Assembly (NCBI GenBank): GCA_031266955.1
Contig: JAISAA010000057.1
Location: forward strand, 1 to 6,070
Direction of reading: 5' to 3'
Length of the DNA: 6,070 nt
From: Oscillospiraceae bacterium
GTDB lineage: Bacteria; Bacillota; Clostridia; Oscillospirales; Oscillospiraceae
This document shows, one piece after another, positions 1-6,070 of the stretch. The position numbers and the translations under genes were made by a program. The notes below the pieces were generated by a model. That model was given only the letters and a program-made list of their open reading frames with translations. It ran no database searches and was not told the origin of the DNA. Within the stretch, counting starts at the first letter, position 1, and each line of letters begins with the position of its first letter.

Positions 1-794
1 CCGACGTTCAGCCAGAGCTTTAAGATTTTACCGTTACCCGCAAACGCCGTCGCTTGCTCCTTTGTCAGCCTGCCGAGTATAAAATCCTTCAAGCTGAACA
101 GGCGGATATCCTTTCCGTAAGCGAAATCGCCGGACATATCCTCTAAATATCTGACCTTACGGTCTGTTGGCGCAAGCGAGTCCCGTATTTCTTTCTCACG
201 TTTACGCGCTTTATCCGAGAGCAGATAGTTCACGACCAACAGCGCGAGCGTGACAAGCAGCACCCACCGGCCCATTACGGCGACAACGGCAACCGTGCCG
301 ATCAGCGTCAGCAGGCTGCGGAGCATCGTCAACACCTGCCGCGACATACCCTCCACGCCCACGTAATTGCCGTCCATCGCCCGCGTCGCCCGGCTCGCCA
401 TATCAAGGACCTCGGGATTTTCCAAATGCTCAAAGTCCATCGTCATATTTTTGAGATTCTGCATTACGTGGAATTTCAGGCGCAGCGCGATAAACCGAAT
501 GGACATTGACCCGCTCGGGACCGGCGGCGTCGTGCCGTATGAAATTGCCGTCACGCCGGTCGTGACAAACATCGCCGCGCCGAATATGACCGCGAGCCAA
601 ATCACGCGCTCCGTGCCGCCTCCGCCGCCCGTCAGCTCGTCAATGATGAGCTTCGGGAACACGATCGGAACGATGTTTCCGGCCGCGGTCGCGACAGCGT
701 TTATCGCGATCCACACAAGCAGCGGCGGGTCAAACTCACGAATATATCTGAGCATCCACGTGAAATTTTGCGAGAGAGTGTATTTCCGCTTCAT
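1..794 (-). CDS. ABC half-exporter A', N-terminal part (runs off left edge)
   Basis: This is the first 264 residues of an ABC exporter subunit; the frame stays open to base 1, so the rest of the membrane domain and the ATPase domain lie outside the window. The ATG at 794-792 is chosen because GGAGGT lies 4 bp upstream. Visible are hydrophobic segments at about residues 25-47, 63-84, 153-173 and 174-192, as expected for membrane helices 1-4 of a type IV (ABCB-like) fold, and a YGKDIRLFSLK stretch at 226-236 before helix 5. It is a paralogue of the A subunit two genes upstream: over residues 21-59 I count 25 of 39 identities, and VFPKLI, DELTGGGG and FAYGKDIRLFSLK are shared. It is much less like B. 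It follows B after 104 bp with no clear terminator, so co-transcription is likely. By analogy with A-B, a partner should follow. Substrate unknown. Confidence 0.93.
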   Translation of the reverse strand, partial: MKRKYTLSQNFTWMLRYIREFDPPLLVWIAINAVATAAGNIVPIVFPKLIIDELTGGGGGTERVIWLAVIFGAAMFVTTGVTAISYGTTPPVPSGSMSIRFIALRLKFHVMQNLKNMTMDFEHLENPEVLDMASRATRAMDGNYVGVEGMSRQVLTMLRSLLTLIGTVAVVAVMGRWVLLVTLALLVVNYLLSDKARKREKEIRDSLAPTDRKVRYLEDMSGDFAYGKDIRLFSLKDFILGRLTKEQATAFAGNGKILKLWLNV

Positions 795-798
795 TTGT

Positions 799-804
799 AC
801 CTCC
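799..804 (-). promoter_or_regulatory. Ribosome binding site of A'
   Basis: GGAGGT on the minus strand, 4 bp before the ATG at 794. It fixes the start of the partial A' gene. The 104-bp gap behind it (795-898) shows no palindrome like those upstream of A and no convincing promoter or terminator. Confidence 0.8.
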
Positions 805-898
805 ATCTATAAGCAACAGCCTATTTAATATTGATCAAAGCATAATATGTTCCCAAATTGCAAGCAGTTTTTCTCCGTTGCCGTCAATTACGAGCCTT

Positions 899-2680
899 CT
901 ACTCGTAATACTTCGCTTGCGCCGACCACATCGCGGCGTATTCGCCGGACGCGTCCCGCACGAGCTCGTCGTGGCTGCCGTATTGCACGATCCTGCCGCC
1001 GCTGAATACGGCTACGCTGTCACAAAAGCGGCAGGACGAGAGCCTATGTGATATATAAATCGCAGCCGCGCCGCCGACAAGGCTGTCGAAGCGCTTGTAA
1101 ATTTCGTATTCCGCCATCGGGTCGAGCGCGGCGGTAGGTTCGTCGAGGACCGTGATCGGCGCGTTCTTGTAGACCGCCCGGGCAATTGCGATTTTCTGGC
1201 TCTCGCCGCCGGAGAAATCCACGCCGTTCGCGTCGAAATCCTTGTACACGGATGTGTCCAGACCGCCGCTAAGCGTACTCAGCCGCTCCGCAAAGCCCGC
1301 TTTTTCCGCGGCGCCGAGTACGCGGGCGTCGTCCGCCTCCGGAGCGGCGGCGATGTTCTCACGGAGCGTGAACGAGAGCAGCTTGTAATCCTGAAACACG
1401 ACCGACAGCAGCTTGCGGTAGCTGTCCGGATCGTACTCGCGCACATCGACGCCGTCAAGTAAGATTTCGCCCTCCGTCGGGTCATACAGTCGGCACAGCA
1501 GCTTGATGAACGTCGTTTTTCCCGCGCCGTTTTGCCCGACCACGGACAGCTTTTTGCCCGGAGCAAGGGTGATCGACACGTTGCGGAGCGAGTAATTTTC
1601 CGCGTTCGGGTACTTGAACGACACGTCGCGAAACTCGATCACGTGCTCGCCGCCCGCGACCGGCTTGGTACCGGAGCGCGTAACGTCCGGGATTTGCAGA
1701 AACTCGCGGTAGTCGTTGAGAAAATCCGTTGAAGTCGCAAAGCTTATCAGCGTATCCACCACCGACCGCAGCCCGTTCGCGAACGCGAGAGACGCCGTCA
1801 CGAGCATCTGGAACTCCCCGACTGTGATAAGCCTTGCCACGACGCGGATACCGAAATAACCGTACACAATGCCCTGTTGCAGCGCCGTCAAAAGCGTGCT
1901 TGCGGCTATCAGGACGTTTTGCTTGCGCGTCCATTGGATTTCAGAGCCGCCCCATTCCTCGTCGGTGTAGCTCTGCATTCTCGCGTCGATGAGCGGCGCC
2001 GCGCCGTATATGCGGATGTCCTTACCGTACTTGAAATTGCTCAGCTCATATCCGAAATAATCGTAGCGCCGGTTCATATCGACCAGCCCTTTTAAGTGGT
2101 CGTTCGCCATTTTTGAGTTCTTCGCCGTTATCAGCATATTCAGTACGGTTACGGCGGCGAACACGATCAGAAGAAACGGCGACAGGCCCGCGATGATGTA
2201 CAGCGTTCCAATAAGCGTAATAACGCCGGACGCGAGCGAGGTTACGCTCGTCGCCAACCCGCCGATCCCGCCGGAGTAAAAGCCGCCGATCGCGCTTGAC
2301 GCTTTCTCGCGGAGCGAGAGTATGGCGGGGTCCTCCGTGTTGGCAAAGTCAGTTGACAGGCATTTTTCGGATAGCAGCTCGCGGAATTTGAGCTCCAGCC
2401 GCGTTTCGTATTTGCTCCGGAGGTATTTTATAAGCTGATTCGCGAGCGCGGCGGCAAGATTCAGCGATACCAGCAGCGCGACGAGCTTTATAAGCGCCGG
2501 CGCGCGGCGCACGCCGAGCAGCTCGTCGATCATCAGCTTAGGCACGAGTATGTTCACGAACGGCGACAGCCCCGTCACGAGAATGCTCGCCAATACCACA
2601 AGGAAATACTTTGCTTCGTACTTCGCGATTCCGGCGCCGAAAAACCGCAGGATCGGGAAGATATTTTTCAGTCTTTTCAT
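899..2680 (-). CDS. ABC half-exporter B (membrane domain fused to ATPase), 593 aa
   Basis: Type IV ABC exporter subunit that would pump a substrate out across the cytoplasmic membrane using ATP. The membrane domain spans roughly residues 20-320, with hydrophobic segments near 25-47, 62-82, 140-163, 165-185, 255-282 and 286-315. The ATPase domain (about 347-593) has Walker A GQNGAGKT at 382-389, Q-loop Gln430, signature FSGGE at 489-493 (Phe for the usual Leu, Glu for the usual Gln), Walker B VLDE at 511-514 with catalytic Glu514, D-loop AALD at 517-520 and switch His545. The frame is open further upstream to an ATG at 2758. The ATG at 2680-2678 is preferred because it overlaps the TGA of the upstream gene in an ATGA, has a purine-rich AGGGG in front, and gives the usual length and N-terminus. 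Coupling to A indicates an A-B heterodimer. Substrate cannot be told from sequence. Confidence 0.94.
   Translation of the reverse strand: MKRLKNIFPILRFFGAGIAKYEAKYFLVVLASILVTGLSPFVNILVPKLMIDELLGVRRAPALIKLVALLVSLNLAAALANQLIKYLRSKYETRLELKFRELLSEKCLSTDFANTEDPAILSLREKASSAIGGFYSGGIGGLATSVTSLASGVITLIGTLYIIAGLSPFLLIVFAAVTVLNMLITAKNSKMANDHLKGLVDMNRRYDYFGYELSNFKYGKDIRIYGAAPLIDARMQSYTDEEWGGSEIQWTRKQNVLIAASTLLTALQQGIVYGYFGIRVVARLITVGEFQMLVTASLAFANGLRSVVDTLISFATSTDFLNDYREFLQIPDVTRSGTKPVAGGEHVIEFRDVSFKYPNAENYSLRNVSITLAPGKKLSVVGQNGAGKTTFIKLLCRLYDPTEGEILLDGVDVREYDPDSYRKLLSVVFQDYKLLSFTLRENIAAAPEADDARVLGAAEKAGFAERLSTLSGGLDTSVYKDFDANGVDFSGGESQKIAIARAVYKNAPITVLDEPTAALDPMAEYEIYKRFDSLVGGAAAIYISHRLSSCRFCDSVAVFSGGRIVQYGSHDELVRDASGEYAAMWSAQAKYYE
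2677..2680 (-). promoter_or_regulatory. ATGA stop/start overlap coupling A to B
   Basis: The TGA stop of A (2679-2677) and the ATG start of B (2680-2678) share bases in a 4-bp overlap. Such overlaps commonly give translational coupling and near-equal synthesis, as fits the two halves of a heterodimer. It also argues against the longer B frame starting at 2758. Confidence 0.85.
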
Positions 2681-4527
2681 TTCTGCCCCTCGCTTTCTCC
2701 GTTTCCCGAACGGTAATACTGAGCCTGCACGTTGAACAGCTCGGCGTATTTGCCGCATTTCCCCACAAGCTCCCCGTGAGTCCCGGCCTCCGCGATTTTG
2801 CCGTCCTCGAACAGTATAATGCGGTCGCAGAAGCGCGTGCTTGCCAGTCTGTGCGATATGTAAACCGCCGTCTTGTTTTTTGCGAGCTTGTCAAACTCGA
2901 GGTACAGCCGCTCCTCCGCGAGCGCGTCCAGCGCGGCTGTCGGTTCGTCAAGCACGATGAACGGCGCGTCCTTGTACAGCGCTCGGGCAAGCGCGAGCTT
3001 CTGCGTTTCGCCGCCGGACAGCTCCACGCCGTCAAGGTCGATTATTTTCAGCATCGTCGTGTCAATGCCTGATTTCAGCGAAGAGACCTTGTCGGACAGC
3101 CCGGCGAGCTCGAGCGTCCGATCAACGCGCTCAATGTCGCTTTTCCCGTATTCGCGCATTGATACATTTTCGGCCACGGTGTAAGCGAACATATTTATCT
3201 CCTGAAACACCGCTGAGAACAGCCTGAAATACTCATCGCGGGCGTAAGCTTGAATGTCCGCGCCGTTCAGAAGTATCCTCCCGCTCTCGGGCGCGTACAG
3301 GCGCATCAGCAATTTGATGAACGTGGATTTCCCCGCGCCGTTGAGCCCGACGACGGCGAGCTTCTCCCCGGCTTTGATTTTCAGGCTGATACCCTTGAGC
3401 GCGTATCGCTCGCTGCCGGGATAACGGAACGACACGTTTTGAAATTCTATTTCCGACGGCTCTCGCAGCAAACGCTCCGCGACTTCCCCGCCGCCCGACG
3501 GCGCGTCCGGCAAGTCGAGAAACGCGCGGAAGTCGCACACCAGCTTGTTCTGCTGAACCAGATCGGCGATATCGTCAAGCAAGCTGCCCAGCGCCGACGA
3601 AAACGTCCGGATCGCCACGGCGTACATCAAAAACCCGCCGATACCCACCGCGCCGCTCGCGACGCGCCGGCATAACCACCCGTACATCGCGATTTCTTGT
3701 ATAAAGCCTGTAACAGAGTGGACCGCTCCCGCGCCGAGCCACAGCTTTTGCGCGCGGTTTTGCCCCTTAAACGTTGCGCGCTGTTCTCCGCGGAGCCGCG
3801 ACAGCAAAAACTCTTTCAAGCTGAACAGCCGAATATCTTTTCCGTACGCGAAATTCGACGCGGTGCGCTCTATGTAATTGATTTTGCGGTTAACAGGCGT
3901 GAGCTCATCGGTGATTTCCTTATCGCGGCGGCGCGCCCCGCTCGTCACGGAGAAGTTGACTACCAGCACCGCAAACGCGATAAGCAGCACCCACCACCCC
4001 ATAATAAACACCGCGGACACCGTCGCGATGATCGTCAGCAAGTGCCCGAATACCGTGAGTACCAGCCGTGCCATCCCCTCAAGCCCGACGTTCGTGCGCC
4101 GCAGCGCCCGTCTTGCCTTCTGCGCCATATCGAGCACCGCCGGATTTTCAAGGTTGGCGTAATCGGTGGTGATCACCTTATACGTGAGCTCGGCGTTGTA
4201 ACGTATGCCCCACACCATGAACCGCTTAGACATAGACCCAAGCGGCAGCGGCGGCGAGCCGTACGCCATTTCCGTTATGCCCTGCGTGATAAAAATAGTG
4301 GCGGAGAAGGCCGCCGAGAGAATGACAACGCGCTCGAAGCCGCCGCCGCCCGTGAGCTCGTCCACGATCAGCTTCGGGAAAACGACCGGGACCAAGCTCC
4401 CCAGCGCGGAGAACACCGCGAACATTATCATCCACGCCAGCAGGCTTGGGTCGTATTTGCGCACCCCGCGCAGCACATACAAAATGTTGCCGCCGAGCGT
4501 GTATTTAGGATCCATTTTGTTTTTCAT
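2677..4527 (-). CDS. ABC half-exporter A (membrane domain fused to ATPase), 616 aa
   Basis: Type IV ABC exporter subunit of the cytoplasmic membrane, first gene of the exporter operon. Hydrophobic segments lie near residues 28-50, 66-86, 153-172, 173-193, 265-285 and 296-318. The ATPase domain (about 359-616) is complete: A-loop Tyr369, Walker A GLNGAGKS at 394-401, Q-loop Gln442, signature LSGGE at 503-507, Walker B IVLDE at 524-528 with catalytic Glu528, D-loop AALD at 531-534 and switch His559. The start at 4527-4525 (MKNKMDPK) is chosen because AGGAGG lies 5 bp upstream. An ATG at 4515 is too far from it, and the longer frame to 4572 would begin inside a palindromic repeat. The gene overlaps B by 4 bp and is paralogous to A'. 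Transcription probably starts in the 340-bp leader upstream, which carries operator-like palindromes. The multidrug, peptide or lipid substrate is undetermined. Confidence 0.95.
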   Translation of the reverse strand: MKNKMDPKYTLGGNILYVLRGVRKYDPSLLAWMIMFAVFSALGSLVPVVFPKLIVDELTGGGGFERVVILSAAFSATIFITQGITEMAYGSPPLPLGSMSKRFMVWGIRYNAELTYKVITTDYANLENPAVLDMAQKARRALRRTNVGLEGMARLVLTVFGHLLTIIATVSAVFIMGWWVLLIAFAVLVVNFSVTSGARRRDKEITDELTPVNRKINYIERTASNFAYGKDIRLFSLKEFLLSRLRGEQRATFKGQNRAQKLWLGAGAVHSVTGFIQEIAMYGWLCRRVASGAVGIGGFLMYAVAIRTFSSALGSLLDDIADLVQQNKLVCDFRAFLDLPDAPSGGGEVAERLLREPSEIEFQNVSFRYPGSERYALKGISLKIKAGEKLAVVGLNGAGKSTFIKLLMRLYAPESGRILLNGADIQAYARDEYFRLFSAVFQEINMFAYTVAENVSMREYGKSDIERVDRTLELAGLSDKVSSLKSGIDTTMLKIIDLDGVELSGGETQKLALARALYKDAPFIVLDEPTAALDALAEERLYLEFDKLAKNKTAVYISHRLASTRFCDRIILFEDGKIAEAGTHGELVGKCGKYAELFNVQAQYYRSGNGESEGQK

Positions 4528-4532
4528 AAGCG

Positions 4533-4538
4533 CCTCCT
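4533..4538 (-). promoter_or_regulatory. Ribosome binding site of A
   Basis: AGGAGG on the minus strand, 5 bp before the ATG at 4527. A near-perfect Shine-Dalgarno sequence that decides between the three possible in-frame starts of A. Confidence 0.88.
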
Positions 4539-4546
4539 GAAAATTC

Positions 4547-4564
4547 TGACCTCTTAGTCGGTCA
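4547..4564 (-). other. Small hairpin just upstream of the A ribosome binding site
   Basis: On the transcript, TGACC and GGTCA can pair around an 8-nt loop, ending 8 nt before AGGAGG. The outer arm shares a base with palindrome S1, so this hairpin and a hairpin formed by S1 would compete at their edge. A 5-bp stem is weak and may be chance. Confidence 0.3.
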
Positions 4565-4598
4565 TGTAACATTTTATATTAAATGTTACATCGGCTGT
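4560..4598. repeat. Operator-like palindrome S1 (copy 1 of a 39-bp direct repeat)
   Basis: The core at 4564-4591 is a perfect inverted repeat: arms ATGTAACATTT and AAATGTTACAT around a 6-bp TATATT spacer. Each arm also contains the near-symmetric ATGT-N-ACAT, so the site reads as two such subsites with centres 19 bp apart. With flanks GGTC on the left and CGGCTGT on the right it forms a 39-bp unit, repeated at 4703-4741 with 36 of 39 bases identical. It lies 36 bp upstream of the A start codon. The long dyad suggests binding by a dimeric or paired-dimer repressor such as a TetR-type protein; this is inference, as no regulator gene is in the window. Confidence 0.75.
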
Positions 4599-4672
4599 TT
4601 TTCGGTTGCCCCGCAACGCTTTTTGCTCTCCGAAATTTGATTTGCAGCCGCCCGCCGAGCCTTACCATACCT

Positions 4673-4700
4673 AAAAAAGCCTTTGGTTGCAAGGGCTTTT
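4673..4700 (-). terminator. Intrinsic terminator inside the leader of A
   Basis: On the minus strand AAAAGCC (4700-4694) pairs with GGCTTTT (4681-4675). An inner TTG/CAA stem follows one C-A mismatch and closes a CAAC loop. A run of six T (4678-4673) overlaps and follows the stem. It lies downstream of the candidate promoter at 4772-4800 and of palindrome S2, but upstream of S1 and gene A. It could end leaky transcription from the hydratase side or act as an attenuator for the exporter operon. The complementary strand has a run of only four T, so the minus orientation is preferred. Confidence 0.6.
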
Positions 4701-4702
4701 GG

Positions 4703-4741
4703 GGTCATGTAACATTTAATATAAACTGTTACATCGGCTGT
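4703..4741. repeat. Operator-like palindrome S2 (copy 2 of the 39-bp direct repeat)
   Basis: The core at 4707-4734 has outer arms ATGTAACA and TGTTACAT matching perfectly, and 10 of 11 arm positions paired overall. It has the same 28-bp length, orientation, GGTC left flank and CGGCTGT right flank as S1, differing at three core positions. The spacing to S1 is 143 bp. Relative to the candidate promoter at 4772-4800 it would lie roughly 30-60 bp downstream of the transcription start, where a bound repressor could block elongation. Confidence 0.75.
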
Positions 4742-4769
4742 CGGCGTCAAGTCATTGCGGCTGTTGGGA

Positions 4770-4814
4770 TCATACTACCACAGATGGGGTGTGCTGTAAA
4801 TACTCATTTTTCAT
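4770..4814 (-). CDS. Possible 14-codon small ORF (doubtful)
   Basis: ATG at 4814-4812 to TGA at 4772-4770 encodes MKNEYLQHTPSVVV. AAGGGAG lies a few bases upstream, a plausible ribosome binding site. However, the ORF overlaps the candidate promoter completely and would be translated only on transcripts reading through from the hydratase. No recognisable function. Most likely either this or the promoter is meaningful, and I favour the promoter. Confidence 0.15.
   Translation of the reverse strand: MKNEYLQHTPSVVV
4772..4800 (-). promoter_or_regulatory. Candidate sigma-A-type promoter for the exporter operon
   Basis: The -35 TTTACA (4800-4795, 5 of 6 to consensus), a 17-bp spacer, and the -10 TAGTAT (4777-4772, 4 of 6) preceded by TGG, which fits an extended -10. 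Predicted start is near 4765. It points towards S2, the terminator and gene A. It is the best-spaced promoter I found in the leader, but read by eye only. Confidence 0.5.
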
Positions 4815-4821
4815 TCTTTCT

Positions 4822-4846
4822 CCCTTTTCCTTCGGCAAAGAAAGGG
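4822..4846 (-). other. Hairpin just downstream of the hydratase
   Basis: On the minus strand CCCTTT pairs with AAAGGG, and after a one-base bulge four more pairs (one G-T wobble) close a GCCG loop. It starts 21 bp after the hydratase stop. No T run follows, so it is not a standard intrinsic terminator. It may stabilise the 3' end of the hydratase mRNA or mark a Rho-type end. Confidence 0.35.
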
Positions 4847-4867
4847 AATACCCGCGGATCGGAAGCG

Positions 4868-6070
4868 TTATACCCCGCCGCCCGCGGCGTAGTAATTCAT
4901 CAAGCAGCCGGACAGAAGAATGCTCCGCTCGTCGCGCGTAAGCCCGGCGCAGTACAGCGTCAGCGGGCGGAGGACGCCGCCTGAGGTCATTACAGCGGCG
5001 CTGAACTCTTCGCGGCCTTGCGTGAGACCGCCGCGCAGACCGGGGATGTATATCCAGTCCCCGTCGGAATACGGAAAGTCCTCGCCCGGGTCTATCGTGA
5101 ACGGGATGACGCCCCAGTTTATACAGTTTGAGCGGTAGCGCTTGGTGGCGTATTCGCGGCATATATTCGCCAGGCCGCCGAGCACGCGCTGGCAGCTTGC
5201 CGCCTGCTCCCGCGCGGAGCCGTCACCCGGCTTTTTCGCGAAAAGGCACGAGCCGACAGACGTTTGGGATAGATCAGCGCCGAAGCTTTTCAGCAGTCCG
5301 GTGAGCTCGTCCGGCGAGTTGCCCGCGCGGCGGAGCTCTTCGAGCCCGCGCGTGCGCTTGCTGCGCGCGACGTATTCCGGGGCGCGGCGGGAGAGCGTGA
5401 ATTCGGCGAGCGCGATGGGATTAGATCGGTAACTGGAAGTCTCACCGGACGGGATCAGCTCGTCCGTCGTCGTGACGTCGTCGCGGATGACGGCGCACAA
5501 TTGAAGGAGCAGCGCGTCTTCGGGCGCGTGGAATTTCGGCCAGTCCGTTATGTTCGGGCCGAGGCGGAGAGAGACTGACGGGTCGGCTTTTCCGAAGCCG
5601 TTGTAGACGCGTTTTGCGTAGATCGCGTCGTCGTATTTGTACTCGCGCGGCGTTTCGTCGCAGGCGATGTCGGTCGCGGCTGTCAGTATGCCGCCGTTTC
5701 GCGCCGTCGCGGCTATACTGCGCGCGTCCATAAGGGCGACGGCGGCCATCTGCCCGCTGCCGGGCTTTGAGCCTTCGCGCGAGGCGAAATTGCGCGTCGC
5801 GTGGCGGATCGACAGCGTCGCGTTCGCCGGAGTGTCCCCCGCGCCGAAGCACGGGCCGCAAAACGCGGGCTTTATCACGGCGCCCGCCTCCATAAGCGTT
5901 TCCGAAAGCCCGTCGCGCGTCATAGCGAGCGCGATCGGCGGCGACGCGGGGTAAACCGAGAGGTCGAAATACCCGTCGCCGACGGACCCGCCGGCCAGAA
6001 TGTCCGCCGCCGCGGAAATATTCTCGTACATCCCGCCGGCGCAGCCGACGATAACGCCCTGCTCGACCGC
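4868..6070 (-). CDS. Aconitase-superfamily hydratase, C-terminal part (runs off right edge)
   Basis: The frame is open to base 6070, giving 400 codons of the C-terminal part; a methionine at 6031 is internal. Numbering from the window edge, Cys10 in VGCAGG sits where aconitases have the SCTNS cysteine, and Cys71 and Cys74 in CGPC are the other two ligands of a [4Fe-4S] cluster. RNFASR at 93-98 matches the substrate-binding RNFTGR. GDGSAREQAA at about 283-292 matches the swivel-domain GEGSSREHAA with the catalytic serine. SNCINWGVIPF and the LTRDERSILLSGCLMNYY ending complete the swivel domain. The domain order is that of aconitase A, and the overall look is that of YbhJ-type 'hydratases' of unknown substrate. 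Two positions differ from mitochondrial aconitase: Thr where Asn446 is expected, and Ala for Ser643. A dehydration/hydration of a hydroxy-acid is likely; citrate as substrate is not assured. No link to the exporter genes is evident. Confidence 0.9.
   Translation of the reverse strand, partial: AVEQGVIVGCAGGMYENISAAADILAGGSVGDGYFDLSVYPASPPIALAMTRDGLSETLMEAGAVIKPAFCGPCFGAGDTPANATLSIRHATRNFASREGSKPGSGQMAAVALMDARSIAATARNGGILTAATDIACDETPREYKYDDAIYAKRVYNGFGKADPSVSLRLGPNITDWPKFHAPEDALLLQLCAVIRDDVTTTDELIPSGETSSYRSNPIALAEFTLSRRAPEYVARSKRTRGLEELRRAGNSPDELTGLLKSFGADLSQTSVGSCLFAKKPGDGSAREQAASCQRVLGGLANICREYATKRYRSNCINWGVIPFTIDPGEDFPYSDGDWIYIPGLRGGLTQGREEFSAAVMTSGGVLRPLTLYCAGLTRDERSILLSGCLMNYYAAGGGV

Noticed and set aside
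367..828. Plus-strand open frame of 153 codons near the left edge
   Set aside because: Antisense of the A' gene, whose translation shows clear homology to A.
2681..2758. 26-residue N-terminal extension of B
   Set aside because: It is very Arg-rich, overlaps the end of A in another frame, and the ATGA-coupled start at 2680 gives the normal length.
3697..4557. Long plus-strand open frame (286 codons) opposite gene A
   Set aside because: Rich in Arg, His, Gln and Pro with no domain or ribosome binding site; it is the antisense shadow of a high-GC gene with clear ABC exporter motifs on the minus strand.
4564..4591. GlnR/TnrA nitrogen-control box in S1
   Set aside because: The left part resembles TGTNANATTTTNTNACA, but the right half (ACA) does not match at 17 bp; the real symmetry spans 26-28 bp, so it is not a good GlnR/TnrA site.
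4604..4625. Plus-strand terminator (GTTGC-CCC-GCAAC then a T run)
   Set aside because: Stem of only 5 bp with mismatches outside it, and there is no plus-strand gene for it to end.
4560..4741. CRISPR array or a miniature transposable element
   Set aside because: Only two full repeats, in direct orientation, with a 104-bp spacer holding a terminator; no cas genes, inverted ends or target-site duplication visible.
4583..4984. Plus-strand open frame of 133 codons across the leader
   Set aside because: It runs through S2 and the terminator and into the hydratase antisense, begins inside S1, and has no ribosome binding site or recognisable protein features.

Overview
The window is GC-rich, densely coded DNA with every supported gene on the minus strand. 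Strong GGAGG-type ribosome binding sites, ATGA stop/start coupling and AT-rich intergenic DNA suggest an anaerobic, high-GC member of the Clostridia. This is inferred from style and gene families; no taxonomic marker is present.

Reading in the direction of transcription (right to left): (1) 6070-4868 is the C-terminal part of an aconitase-superfamily hydratase, cut by the right window edge. It keeps the three Fe-S cysteines and the complete swivel domain. (2) 4867-4528 is a 340-bp non-coding region. It holds a hairpin just after the hydratase, a good sigma-A-like promoter, two near-identical 28-bp palindromes set 143 bp apart as direct repeats, and an intrinsic terminator between the palindromes. 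(3) 4527-2677 and 2680-899 are two full half-size ABC exporters (616 and 593 aa), here called A and B, overlapping by ATGA. They very probably form a heterodimer. (4) After 104 bp, a third ABC half-exporter, A' (794 to the left edge), begins. It is clearly a paralogue of A, not of B.

The order A-B-A' suggests a duplicated exporter-pair cassette, with a B' partner expected beyond the left edge. The leader in front of A is the most unusual part of the window: twin operator-like palindromes bracket a terminator, which suggests repressor control, conditional readthrough, or both. No regulator gene, peptide precursor or modification enzyme is visible, so the exported substrate is unknown. I see no tRNA, rRNA, CRISPR array or insertion sequence.
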